A stretch of DNA of 23,302 nucleotides from Candidatus Sigynarchaeota archaeon (GTDB lineage Archaea > Asgardarchaeota > Lokiarchaeia > Sigynarchaeales > Sigynarchaeaceae), in assembly GCA_030587525.1 (NCBI GenBank), contig JAUQYW010000683.1, positions 1 to 23,302 on the forward strand. The letters run 5' to 3'. A program made the position numbers and the translations under genes. Positions 16,795 to 23,302 of the stretch are shown here, piece by piece (within the stretch, counting starts at the first letter, position 1; the number at the start of each line of letters is the position of its first letter). The notes under the pieces were generated by a model. The model worked only from the letters and a program-made list of their open reading frames with translations, did not search any database and had not been told where the DNA came from.

Positions 16795-16802
16795 TTTTTT
16801 TT
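16795..16802 (+). terminator. Poly-T terminator after the DUF4838 gene
   Basis: Eight consecutive T residues start about 10 bases after the stop codon, as at archaeal intrinsic terminators, without an obvious stem-loop. On the other strand T6 (16834-16839) and T5 (16818-16822) runs could end the convergent gene, making the 66-base gap a two-way terminator. Confidence 0.5.
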
Positions 16803-16851
16803 GATACTGGTTATTATAAAAAGGAGAGTAAAGAAAAAACTATGAATCGGT

Positions 16852-17412
16852 TTATGGCAATTGGGACCCGCAATTCGGGCAAAACTTGACCCCTGGATTC
16901 TGTTCTAGCTGCTGCCCGCAGAAAATACAAAATTTTTTCTCCTTTGGCACAGCCTGCACGGCTTGGCCTCCCTTTGCCATCGGTTGATATTCGGGTGCTT
17001 GCTCGTACTTGACCTCTTCACCGATGATGATCTCGCCCGTCTGGCCATCATATTTGTATTTGACACGTCCAGCAGCGCGGAGATCCATCAAGACTCGGAG
17101 CAAGAACTTCCGCTTGACACCCGCCTCTGCCGCGATCTCGTCGAGCTTGAAGCGTCCATTGCCTCGGTCTTGCAAGACTATCTGCACGTCTTGGCGAACC
17201 TTTTTGTCCGTGTACAGCTGCGACACCGCCCCGAGCAGGATGAAAAATGCCGGGATGAATAGCCAGAAACCCCATCCGGATAGTCCGATGAGGTCGAAGT
17301 TGAAGGCACGCATGACGAGGGACATGATGCCAACAAACAAGAAAACAAACCCCGTTCCAAACGCGGCGTAGTTTCCCGCGTACTCTCGTTTTTCGTAATG
17401 TCTGTCACTCAT
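16852..17412 (-). CDS. Two-helix membrane protein with winged-helix-like and zinc-ribbon domains
   Basis: The protein has 186 residues. Two membrane helices (about 17-38 and 45-66) are joined by a short loop. A cytosolic helix-turn-helix-like segment follows (about 87-130: FKLDEIAAEAGVKRKFLLRV, then LRAAGRVKYKYDGQTGEIII), typical of a winged helix or PCI-like fold. A flexible linker leads to a C-terminal zinc ribbon (CIFCGQQL ... FCPNCGSQL). This domain set suggests a membrane-tethered adaptor or regulator; I do not know a named family with certainty. The start is ATG 17412, with a weak GGTAG upstream. A TATA-like box and a 7-base inverted repeat lie 40-60 bases upstream, and the pterin dehydratase gene ends 124 bases before it on the same strand. 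The ribbon type resembles that of the zinc-ribbon/WD40 protein elsewhere in the window. Confidence 0.8.
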   Translation of the reverse strand: MSDRHYEKREYAGNYAAFGTGFVFLFVGIMSLVMRAFNFDLIGLSGWGFWLFIPAFFILLGAVSQLYTDKKVRQDVQIVLQDRGNGRFKLDEIAAEAGVKRKFLLRVLMDLRAAGRVKYKYDGQTGEIIIGEEVKYEQAPEYQPMAKGGQAVQAVPKEKKFCIFCGQQLEQNPGVKFCPNCGSQLP

Positions 17413-17450
17413 GGTTTTCTACCGCTCTTTCGTGGAGTTCCACGTATGAT

Positions 17451-17475
17451 TGATATATGATGATTTTGCATCATA
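17451..17475 (-). promoter_or_regulatory. TATA box and overlapping inverted repeat
   Basis: On the minus strand TCATATATCA (17451-17460) is a good archaeal TATA box, predicting a start near 17429 and a leader of about 17 bases. The perfect inverted repeat TATGATG-ATTTTG-CATCATA at 17456-17475 overlaps its upstream edge, where a repressor or activator could act. A chance repeat is possible. Confidence 0.4.
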
Positions 17476-17536
17476 AAGGTGGTGTAGCCCGATCGTTGTC
17501 TTGCACGGATCGGTCGATGCATTGCGCGGTTGCGGG

Positions 17537-17899
17537 TTACTTCTTCTTTTTTGCCGGCGGGCTTTGTTTTTTCATCAAATCGTTGAACTTCGAAGCCATG
17601 ATGAAATCATTCTGGAACAAACCCTTGACCGCGTGCGTGTACAGTTCAAGAACGACCTTGTTGTAATAGATGTAAATGTCCGGGTGATGGCCCTCGTATT
17701 CTGCGATGTCCGCAACCTGGTTCACGAAAGCCATAGCTTCCTTGAAGTCCTTGAAATTGAATTCCTTGCGCAGCTTGTGGATGCCTTCCCGGTTCAACTC
17801 CCAGTCCTTGATTTCTTTCACGTACTTGTCCTCGTCCTCGTCGGCCATCGCCGGGATCTTGCCTTCGCAAGGGATGCAATGCTTGCTGCTGAGTTCCAC
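17537..17899 (-). CDS. Pterin-4a-carbinolamine dehydratase (PCD/DCoH family)
   Basis: This 120-residue protein would dehydrate 4a-hydroxytetrahydropterin, the step that recycles pterin after aromatic amino acid hydroxylation; archaeal and bacterial homologues may act on other pterins. The family motif is clear: AEYEGHHPDIYIYYNKV (about 66-82), with the two catalytic histidines in HHPD, then LYTHAVKGLFQNDF with the third histidine. The N-terminal CIPCEG (C8, C11) followed by an acidic segment and KDWEL is also typical. Length fits the family. The C-terminus is a lysine tail (PPAKKKK). The start is GTG 17899; an internal ATG before ADEDED is an alternative. No aromatic amino acid hydroxylase is visible in the window, so its partner is unknown. 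The MFS gene ends 95 bases upstream. Confidence 0.88.
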   Translation of the reverse strand: MELSSKHCIPCEGKIPAMADEDEDKYVKEIKDWELNREGIHKLRKEFNFKDFKEAMAFVNQVADIAEYEGHHPDIYIYYNKVVLELYTHAVKGLFQNDFIMASKFNDLMKKQSPPAKKKK

Positions 17900-17949
17900 G
17901 TTCGATCATCTCGTTTAACGGCGGTGATTATCCTTCAATGGCCCCTCCG

Positions 17950-17958
17950 GTATATATG
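17950..17958 (-). promoter_or_regulatory. Candidate TATA box for the pterin dehydratase gene
   Basis: The minus strand reads CCATATATACC here, about 55 bases before GTG 17899, giving a predicted leader of about 30 bases. This implies that the dehydratase gene has its own promoter despite lying downstream of the MFS gene. Confidence 0.45.
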
Positions 17959-17994
17959 GATTGTGCCGTCGTGGGAAAAAATCGCTGCCACGTC

Positions 17995-19326
17995 CTAGCC
18001 TTGATCACGCCGTTTGCTCCACAGCTTCACGACCACTAGCACCGCCGTCAATCCAGCCGAGACGAGGGTGCCCAGCAAGAACGGGGCGTAAGGATCAAAC
18101 GGCGAGACGATCCCTGAGATGAAAGTGGACGCTAGAAACCCGACACCTATGGCTGCCTCGTAGATGCCTGCCTTCAGCCCTTTCCCGGTCTTGGACAGCT
18201 CCATCAATAGTATAACGCCCACGCAATATGCATACCCGTTAAATAGTCCATAGACAATGAACGAAACGAGCAGCGCATCAGCGACGGGGAACAAGTAAAT
18301 GAACAAGTTCGCGACCGGAATGCCCAACGCAACAATGAACAGCAAATTCACGCGAGCTCGTGACGAGATCACTCCGGTATGCCACAACGTGATGGTCCTG
18401 GCAATACCAAGGAAAAAGATTAGGATGCTTGCCGTCAACGCCTTGCTGAGCGAGTTAAATAACAATCCTGAATCCATATGTACCACGGCGAACGCGGGAA
18501 AGATGCGCTGCAAGATCTGGTTCGTGAACGCGAAATAGATCGCCGAGAACGCGATGCCCACCTTCAAGTAGGTCAAGCGTACCTTGTTAGCGCCGGAGAA
18601 AATCGATATCTCAGGGACACTTGTTCCTAATCGTTTCGCCAGTTTCTTGAAGTCGGCGATCTCCTGCTTCGTGAAGATGTACCGGCCCGCCATAATGGCA
18701 GCTGAGATAGCGATCACGACCAGGGCGTAGAAAGCAAGCAGCATACTACCATAGGCATCGTAAATGCCGCCAAGGAAAGGGCCGATGGTCAATCCAATAG
18801 ACCAGCATACGAGATAGATGCTCAATGATTTCGCATGCAATTTCATCGAGATGCCTTCCGTCATCTCCGATAAATAGGCCTCGATGGGCGACCAGTAGAA
18901 GCCATAAAAGAAACCGGTAAAAGCATTAGCTATGACCAAGTGCAATGGATGCGAAGCGAATGCAATGATGTAGATGTTCGTCCCCGCGAACCCGAGCATG
19001 GCGATGACAAGCGCTAAGCGCCTCCCTATCTTATCCGAGATATGACCGAGTAATACCGGCGATACGCAATACGTCAAACCAAAACCGGTCGCGACCAAAC
19101 CCACCCATAAAGAGGCCTCGGCATTTCCAATGCCATGATACGAGGCTAGCGTGGTCGTGTATAGTGACGTGGAAAAACTATTGAGACCTATACCGATACC
19201 TCCCAGGATCGAGAGAAAGTATGTCATGTATACGGAGAGTCTCTGTTTTTGTTGATTTTGGTCTTGCGTGGATTGCACTGCCATGCGCGTCGTCAATGAA
19301 ATCGGGAAAAAAACGATTCTGGTCAT
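17995..19326 (-). CDS. Major facilitator superfamily transporter
   Basis: From ATG 19326 the protein has 443 residues with about 12 hydrophobic helices, a typical MFS length. The MFS motif A is present between helices 2 and 3 (LLGHISDKIGRRLAL), and the helix 4-5 region reads FYGFYWSPIEAYLSE. A central cytosolic loop (about 218-250, with KKLAKRLGT) separates the two halves. The substrate is unknown; sugar/drug-exporter-like and UNC93-like carriers share such features. The start is uncertain: ATG 19326 has AGG eight bases upstream, while ATG 19284 would begin MAVQST just before helix 1; the frame stays open to 19437 but would then overlap the divergent gene. It shares an 85-base divergent promoter with the S1P-lyase-like gene, suggesting joint regulation. 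Confidence 0.87.
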   Translation of the reverse strand: MTRIVFFPISLTTRMAVQSTQDQNQQKQRLSVYMTYFLSILGGIGIGLNSFSTSLYTTTLASYHGIGNAEASLWVGLVATGFGLTYCVSPVLLGHISDKIGRRLALVIAMLGFAGTNIYIIAFASHPLHLVIANAFTGFFYGFYWSPIEAYLSEMTEGISMKLHAKSLSIYLVCWSIGLTIGPFLGGIYDAYGSMLLAFYALVVIAISAAIMAGRYIFTKQEIADFKKLAKRLGTSVPEISIFSGANKVRLTYLKVGIAFSAIYFAFTNQILQRIFPAFAVVHMDSGLLFNSLSKALTASILIFFLGIARTITLWHTGVISSRARVNLLFIVALGIPVANLFIYLFPVADALLVSFIVYGLFNGYAYCVGVILLMELSKTGKGLKAGIYEAAIGVGFLASTFISGIVSPFDPYAPFLLGTLVSAGLTAVLVVVKLWSKRRDQG

Positions 19327-19354
19327 GGGTCGCGCCTTTTTTTGAACTGGAAAC

Positions 19355-19390
19355 CAATACTGTATGTTGACATGAATCAGTACCGTATTG
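19355..19390. promoter_or_regulatory. Paired palindromic operator between MFS and S1P-lyase-like genes
   Basis: CAATACTGTATG (19355-19366) and CAGTACCGTATTG (19378-19390) form an inverted repeat with one mismatch over the outer 10 bases. Each half is itself close to the palindrome ATAC-N-GTAT; the centres lie 23 bases apart, about two helical turns. The pair sits in the short divergent promoter interval, a good position for one regulator to control both genes. Confidence 0.45.
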
Positions 19391-19411
19391 AGCGATGTAA
19401 GGAGATACCCC

Positions 19412-20746
19412 GTGGCAAGAAAGCGAAAAACTATCACAATCCCCGATCATGGCATTTCCAGGGACGTGGTACTCAAGGAAATGGAAAGCATTCGGGATTC
19501 CGATGCAAAATGGAAGGACGGGAAGACATTCGCATACGTGTATTACGCCGGCGAAGAGCACTACGAATTTCTCAAGAAAGCACATAATTTATTCTTTTCT
19601 GAGAATGCATTGAGCCCCATGACATTTCCCAGCTTGAAAAAGTTTGAGGCGGAAGTGATCTCTATGACCGCAGATATACTGGGCGGGGATAGGAAAGTGT
19701 TCGGAAACATCACGACCGGCGGTACCGAATCCCTCCTGATGGCCGTGAAGACCTATCGCGACTGGGCGCGTGAAAAAAAGCCGGAGATCAAGGAGCCCGA
19801 GATCGTGCTCCCTATCTCGGCACATCCGTCGTTCGAAAAAGCGGCACACTATTTCGGTCTCGTTACCAAGAAAGTTCCGTGGACGAGCGAGTATCGCTGC
19901 GATGTCGACGCCATGAAGCGGGCAATCACGGAGAACACGATCATGCTCGTTGGCTCGGCGCCGGAGTATCCACGCGGCATGATCGACCCGATCAAGGCTC
20001 TCGGCGAGCTGGCGATCGAGCACGACATTGGCTTGCACGTCGATTCGTGCTTGGGCGGGTTTATGCTCCCGTTCCTCAAGAAACTCGGGTATCCAATCCC
20101 CGATTTTGATTTTTCGGTGCCCGGCGTGACCTCGATGTCTGCGGACTTGCACAAGTATGGCTTTGCAGCCAAGGGCGCTTCGGCAGTGCTCTATGCGAAC
20201 GAAAAATTGTGGAAGTACCAGTTTTTCAGCACGGAAGATTGGCCTGGCGGTATCTACGCGTCGCCGACCATGACAGGCACGCGCCCTGGTAGCAGCATCG
20301 CGGCAGCATGGGCCACGTTGAAAGCGATGGGCGAGGACGGTTACATGAAGTATAGCAAAATGGCGATGGACACGGCGCAGCAGCTGCAAAAGGGCATCAA
20401 CAAGATTCCCGGATTTCACGTGCTGGGCAAACCAGATATGGCCGTATTCTCATTCACGTCGGAGAAAATCAATATCTATGCCTTAGGCGAATCAATGGAG
20501 AAGAGAGGCTGGGTTCTCGATAAATTGCAAGATCCTCCCGCGTTGCATATGATCGTGAACCCGCTGCAAGGCCAAATTATCGATCAATTCATCTCTGATT
20601 TGCGGGCTTGCGTCGATCACGAGAAGGAGCACCCCACCGCGCTGACCGAAGGCATGGCCGCGTTATATGGCGCTCTGGCAACAATTCCGAAAAAAGATGC
20701 GAAGGATACCGTGCTCGGCGTCATCGCAGACCAGTATAAAGTATAA
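19412..20746 (+). CDS. Sphingosine-1-phosphate lyase-like PLP-dependent enzyme
   Basis: This 444-residue fold-type I PLP enzyme belongs to the group II decarboxylase/S1P lyase superfamily. The Schiff-base lysine is K248 in DLHKYGFAAKG, almost identical to the eukaryotic S1P lyase DPHKYGYAPKG. The phosphate-binding ITTGGTES lies at about 100-107, and an HVDSCLGGF aspartate at 211. Downstream, YQFFSTEDWPGGIYASPT and a GTRPGSSIAAAW segment are also strikingly S1P-lyase-like, more so than glutamate decarboxylase. S1P lyases cleave phosphorylated long-chain bases to an aldehyde and phosphoethanolamine. The N-terminal membrane anchor of the eukaryotic enzyme is absent, as in bacterial homologues. 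The start is GTG 19412 with AAGGAGAT at 19399-19406; TTG 19388 is an unlikely extension that falls in the operator. The substrate in an archaeon with isoprenoid ether lipids is unknown. Confidence 0.9.
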   Translation: MARKRKTITIPDHGISRDVVLKEMESIRDSDAKWKDGKTFAYVYYAGEEHYEFLKKAHNLFFSENALSPMTFPSLKKFEAEVISMTADILGGDRKVFGNITTGGTESLLMAVKTYRDWAREKKPEIKEPEIVLPISAHPSFEKAAHYFGLVTKKVPWTSEYRCDVDAMKRAITENTIMLVGSAPEYPRGMIDPIKALGELAIEHDIGLHVDSCLGGFMLPFLKKLGYPIPDFDFSVPGVTSMSADLHKYGFAAKGASAVLYANEKLWKYQFFSTEDWPGGIYASPTMTGTRPGSSIAAAWATLKAMGEDGYMKYSKMAMDTAQQLQKGINKIPGFHVLGKPDMAVFSFTSEKINIYALGESMEKRGWVLDKLQDPPALHMIVNPLQGQIIDQFISDLRACVDHEKEHPTALTEGMAALYGALATIPKKDAKDTVLGVIADQYKV

Positions 20747-20759
20747 ACGAGTTTGTTCC

Positions 20760-20765
20760 TTTTTT
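20760..20765 (+). terminator. Poly-T terminator after the S1P-lyase-like gene
   Basis: A T6 run lies 13 bases after the stop codon, inside the 26-base convergent gap. There is no stem-loop. This is a plausible archaeal terminator, and nothing comparable is seen for the opposite strand. Confidence 0.35.
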
Positions 20766-20772
20766 ATCCCAT

Positions 20773-21915
20773 TTAAAGCGTGAATTTCTCGTAGTTGGTT
20801 TTGCATGGTTGGTTGTCCGTCACCCAGAACTCGCGTTCCTTTGGTTTCACGAGGATCGAGGCGAGCGTGGCCCCGGTCTTCCCGTGCGTGCAGATCGTGA
20901 AATCATCGGGCTCGCGTCCCGCGTGATCGCTCAAGATGCCCTTGAACGTGTCGAGTGTGACCTTGCCCTTTGCCTTGGCAAGCAATTCGTTTGCCCGGGC
21001 GAACCGTTCCTTCGGAGATCGCGTATACGGAATTTCCAAGCCCTTGAATTTCCACATCGACGTATCGGGAACGTTGGCATCGACCAATTCCTGATACATG
21101 TTAGTATGAGCGAGGATGCCATCTTTTGGTCGTCTCACAACGTGCCGGGTTGCCGTCGTTTCTATGACGCACGCATCGCCCGATTCGTCCACCACCCCAA
21201 AATGAGCGCCGTTGGTTCTAGCTGGAAATTTAGAGATAAAATCAATCACTTCTTGAGTTGACTTGCACGATTCTAATGCTTCTTGAAGTGTTATCAAATT
21301 AGGAACGCCGCGGGGACGATAATCAAGTGGATTGGATTTCCAAGAGCGGCCATAATTATATCCCATGAGAACCCCTTTCTCGTTGAGGCCAATGTGGGCA
21401 CCCACCATCGGATATTGCGTGAGCGTGATGGTCTTGAACCCGTCGTCGGGGATTTCCCGCCGCACCATCTGGTATGGCTGTAAAATCGTGGGGAAATCGT
21501 AATTGCGGCCGTATATGATCGAGCCATCGGCAGTCGCTGGTGGCAGCGCCATGATCATCGTGCACGCTTGCACCAGGGGTTCACGGTAAGTCGTTAACGG
21601 GTTACCGGCCATGACCTCGACGTAATTCATTCCATAGATGAGGTTCACGCCAACACCAGCGCCCTTGGCAATTCCGATCAATTTTTCATTTTGCTTTGGA
21701 AAATGCTGCTCGATGAATTTTTTCGTGCGATTTTTCCCCATCAAGCCGAGCCCCGCGATGGCAAGAAAAACCGGTACTCCCTTTGGTATCATTTCCTTGA
21801 AGATTTCTGACTTAAAGACGGCTTTTTTCGCGGCCTGGATGCGATCCTTGAGCTGGGTGCCTTGCTGTTCCCCGCGTTCCCGCGCGGTGCCGTGCGTCTC
21901 GATAAACAAAACCAT
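20773..21915 (-). CDS. C45-family Ntn hydrolase / acyltransferase (AAT-like)
   Basis: The 380-residue protein belongs to the acyl-CoA:6-aminopenicillanate acyltransferase family (peptidase C45). These are made as precursors that cleave themselves before a cysteine, which becomes the N-terminal nucleophile. Here the nucleophile is probably C118 in REPLVQACTMIMAL; the residue before it is alanine, whereas the fungal enzyme has glycine. The conserved segment IIYGRNYDF (about 133-141) follows about 20 residues later, matching the GxNWD element. Further family features are HIGLNEKGVLMGYN and NGAHFGVVDESGDACVIE. Known members acylate or hydrolyse amides. The start is ATG 21915, with no strong ribosome binding site; an AT-rich box (21944-21955) suggests a short leader. 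It is convergent with the S1P-lyase-like gene and 51 bases after the gene upstream. Confidence 0.87.
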   Translation of the reverse strand: MVLFIETHGTARERGEQQGTQLKDRIQAAKKAVFKSEIFKEMIPKGVPVFLAIAGLGLMGKNRTKKFIEQHFPKQNEKLIGIAKGAGVGVNLIYGMNYVEVMAGNPLTTYREPLVQACTMIMALPPATADGSIIYGRNYDFPTILQPYQMVRREIPDDGFKTITLTQYPMVGAHIGLNEKGVLMGYNYGRSWKSNPLDYRPRGVPNLITLQEALESCKSTQEVIDFISKFPARTNGAHFGVVDESGDACVIETTATRHVVRRPKDGILAHTNMYQELVDANVPDTSMWKFKGLEIPYTRSPKERFARANELLAKAKGKVTLDTFKGILSDHAGREPDDFTICTHGKTGATLASILVKPKEREFWVTDNQPCKTNYEKFTL

Positions 21916-21966
21916 GATGATCTAACATGGATTAACGCAATTGCATAAAAAAATGATGAAGCGAGA

Positions 21967-23302
21967 TCATAAATCGTTTTTTCGAGCACGATCTCGATAA
22001 TAATCGAGGATCAACGCTCCAACGACAGAAGCTATGATGATGATCGCGCAAGCATATCCATTAATATTGTAACTCACGAACTCCCAGTAATATCCGATGG
22101 TCGTGCGGAAGGCAGTGTTCCCAGGAACATCGATCACCATACTTTCGTTCAACCCGTTCACGGATGCATTCAAGACATCCAAGAACGTGTTGCCATAGGC
22201 CTCGAACATGTTCGGGTAGTACACGGATTCCCAGACGCCCGCGTCGCACAGCGTGTAAAAGCCGACCTCCGTGATGCCTAGCGACCGCGCGAGCCGGCAA
22301 TCCTTCACGACACCCGCGAAATTGCAAGGAACGGCATCCACCGTGCAATTGTTCGGGCCATAATCGCCGACGCCCGTCATTCCGAAAAGCGGGACGGTCT
22401 TACTTGCCCCGACACCCCGTACGCTGCTGAGCATACGCTCATACATGTTCGTGGAATCGGGATCGCTCGCCGGGGTGTTGGCATTACCGCGGTAGAGTTG
22501 CCACTGGTACCCCGACCAGTTCGCCGTCGCATCAAGCGACATCACGGCGTGCTGGAACAAGATTTCGGTTTGATTCCCGCCGCCAAGGGGCACGTGCGAA
22601 TACATCATCCAGATGCCTGCCGTGTTGTCGATGCGATAGCTCGCATTGGCAGCCCGGATGGCAGAAAAGCAGCGCTCCATGCTCGCTTGGAAATCTTGCC
22701 ATTTTACAGCATCTTGCCAGCAAGTGTCATTGCATCGCTCCAGATCAAAGACGAAGCCTACCGTATTATTCAAATTATAGGCTTGTATTGCATCCAAGTA
22801 ATTGTTCGTGTCCGGCTCGATTTCTTGTGCGTAATCGTGGCAGGTGTCATAATATCCGCCAAATAGCGGCCACATAAGCTTGATATGATGATAATTATCC
22901 CGCAAATATTGCGCCCACGTGAATGTATCGTTCGTGGTCTTATTCAAGCCATAAGGAACGAGGATGACGCCGTGATCGTCGAGCTGCTGCCATTGTGCGG
23001 GCTCGAAATACGAGATGTTGATCTGGCTCCAGAACGTGAAGCGCATTGGTGGGGCCTCGATGCGCGCTGGAACCCAGGCATGATAAAACGGGTCGAAGTC
23101 ATTGGTCGATGCTGCGATGCTCAAGAAACTGAACGCGATCCCGGCAACTAGCAGGATCTGCCTGGATCGTTTCGGGAGATTGTTTTTCACGCTCGCCTTG
23201 GGGGATAAAAGGATGATGTTCATAATGATCGCTAACAATCCGGCAGCAATACTAATAATCGCGATGAACTGGTTCCACGCGGGGAATGGGATGCAGAATG
23301 AT
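21967..23302 (-). CDS. Membrane-anchored extracellular sequon-rich protein, possible TIM-barrel hydrolase (5' end outside window)
   Basis: The frame stays open to the window edge: codons upstream of the internal TTG/ATG candidates (23238, 23223) encode a helix ending IAIISIAAGLLAIIMNIILL, so the true start lies beyond 23302. A basic stretch (KNNLPKRSRQ) and a second helix (ILLVAGIAFSFLSIAA) follow, then about 330 polar residues and a C-terminal helix (YACAIIIIASVVGALIL) with a basic tail (YRDRARK). The polar domain should face outside. It has 11 NxS/T sequons and 8 cysteines, suiting a glycosylated, disulfide-linked exoprotein. Segments such as VGFVFDLERCND and ITEVGFYTLCDAG hint at a barrel-type glycoside-hydrolase fold, but I recognise no family. 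It lies 51 bases upstream of the C45 gene on the same strand. Confidence 0.75.
   Translation of the reverse strand, partial: SFCIPFPAWNQFIAIISIAAGLLAIIMNIILLSPKASVKNNLPKRSRQILLVAGIAFSFLSIAASTNDFDPFYHAWVPARIEAPPMRFTFWSQINISYFEPAQWQQLDDHGVILVPYGLNKTTNDTFTWAQYLRDNYHHIKLMWPLFGGYYDTCHDYAQEIEPDTNNYLDAIQAYNLNNTVGFVFDLERCNDTCWQDAVKWQDFQASMERCFSAIRAANASYRIDNTAGIWMMYSHVPLGGGNQTEILFQHAVMSLDATANWSGYQWQLYRGNANTPASDPDSTNMYERMLSSVRGVGASKTVPLFGMTGVGDYGPNNCTVDAVPCNFAGVVKDCRLARSLGITEVGFYTLCDAGVWESVYYPNMFEAYGNTFLDVLNASVNGLNESMVIDVPGNTAFRTTIGYYWEFVSYNINGYACAIIIIASVVGALILDYYRDRARKNDL

Noticed and set aside
19327..19437. N-terminal extension of the MFS transporter
   Set aside because: It would run through the divergent promoter and operator and into the start of the lyase gene; later ATGs suit the family better.
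19589..20419. 276-residue antisense frame across the S1P-lyase-like gene
   Set aside because: Arg/His-rich antisense shadow of a strongly conserved PLP enzyme.

Overview
The window most likely comes from an archaeon, probably an Asgard archaeon (Promethearchaeota). Supporting signs are a Ras/Rab-fold protein, a zinc-ribbon plus WD40 protein, a zinc-ribbon/winged-helix membrane protein, GGTGA-type ribosome binding sites, frequent GTG and TTG starts, AT-rich TATA-like boxes about 25 bases before likely transcription starts, and a secreted protein dense in N-glycosylation sequons. No rRNA, tRNA, CRISPR array or insertion sequence was seen. Lineage is inferred from gene content, not from a marker gene. 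Genes are densely packed: no gene-free stretch reaches 300 bases, and the longest gap (about 210 to 250 bases, 2815-3069) is a divergent promoter region.

Layout. (1) 1-2145, plus strand: the tail of a membrane protein, a SPASM-type radical SAM enzyme and a class I SAM methyltransferase, apparently one operon. (2) 2179-2814, minus: a Ras-like protein whose nucleotide-binding motifs have all decayed (a pseudo-GTPase). (3) 3070-4738, plus: two tandem ZIP (ZupT-type) metal transporters behind a promoter with two copies of a DtxR/MntR-like operator. (4) 14514-4756, minus: a 2565-residue polytopic membrane protein that looks like about 40 two-helix hairpins of roughly 60 residues, followed 15 bases later by a zinc-ribbon/WD40 protein. 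This pair fills over 40 percent of the window and is the strongest candidate for an undescribed system. (5) 14698-16785, plus: a DUF4838 glycoside-hydrolase-like protein, divergent from the giant gene. (6) 16852-17899, minus: a two-helix/winged-helix/zinc-ribbon protein and a pterin-4a-carbinolamine dehydratase. (7) 17995-20746: a major facilitator transporter and a sphingosine-1-phosphate-lyase-like PLP enzyme, divergent around an inverted repeat. (8) 20773-23302, minus: a C45-family Ntn hydrolase/acyltransferase and a membrane-anchored, sequon-rich extracellular protein cut by the window edge.

How they may work together. The ZIP pair looks like a metal-repressed uptake operon. The giant membrane protein and the zinc-ribbon/propeller protein may form one membrane-associated assembly, with the propeller on the cytosolic face. 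The S1P-lyase-like enzyme, the MFS carrier and the C45 amidase-like enzyme could together handle N-acylated amino lipids, but that rests on family resemblance and adjacency only.
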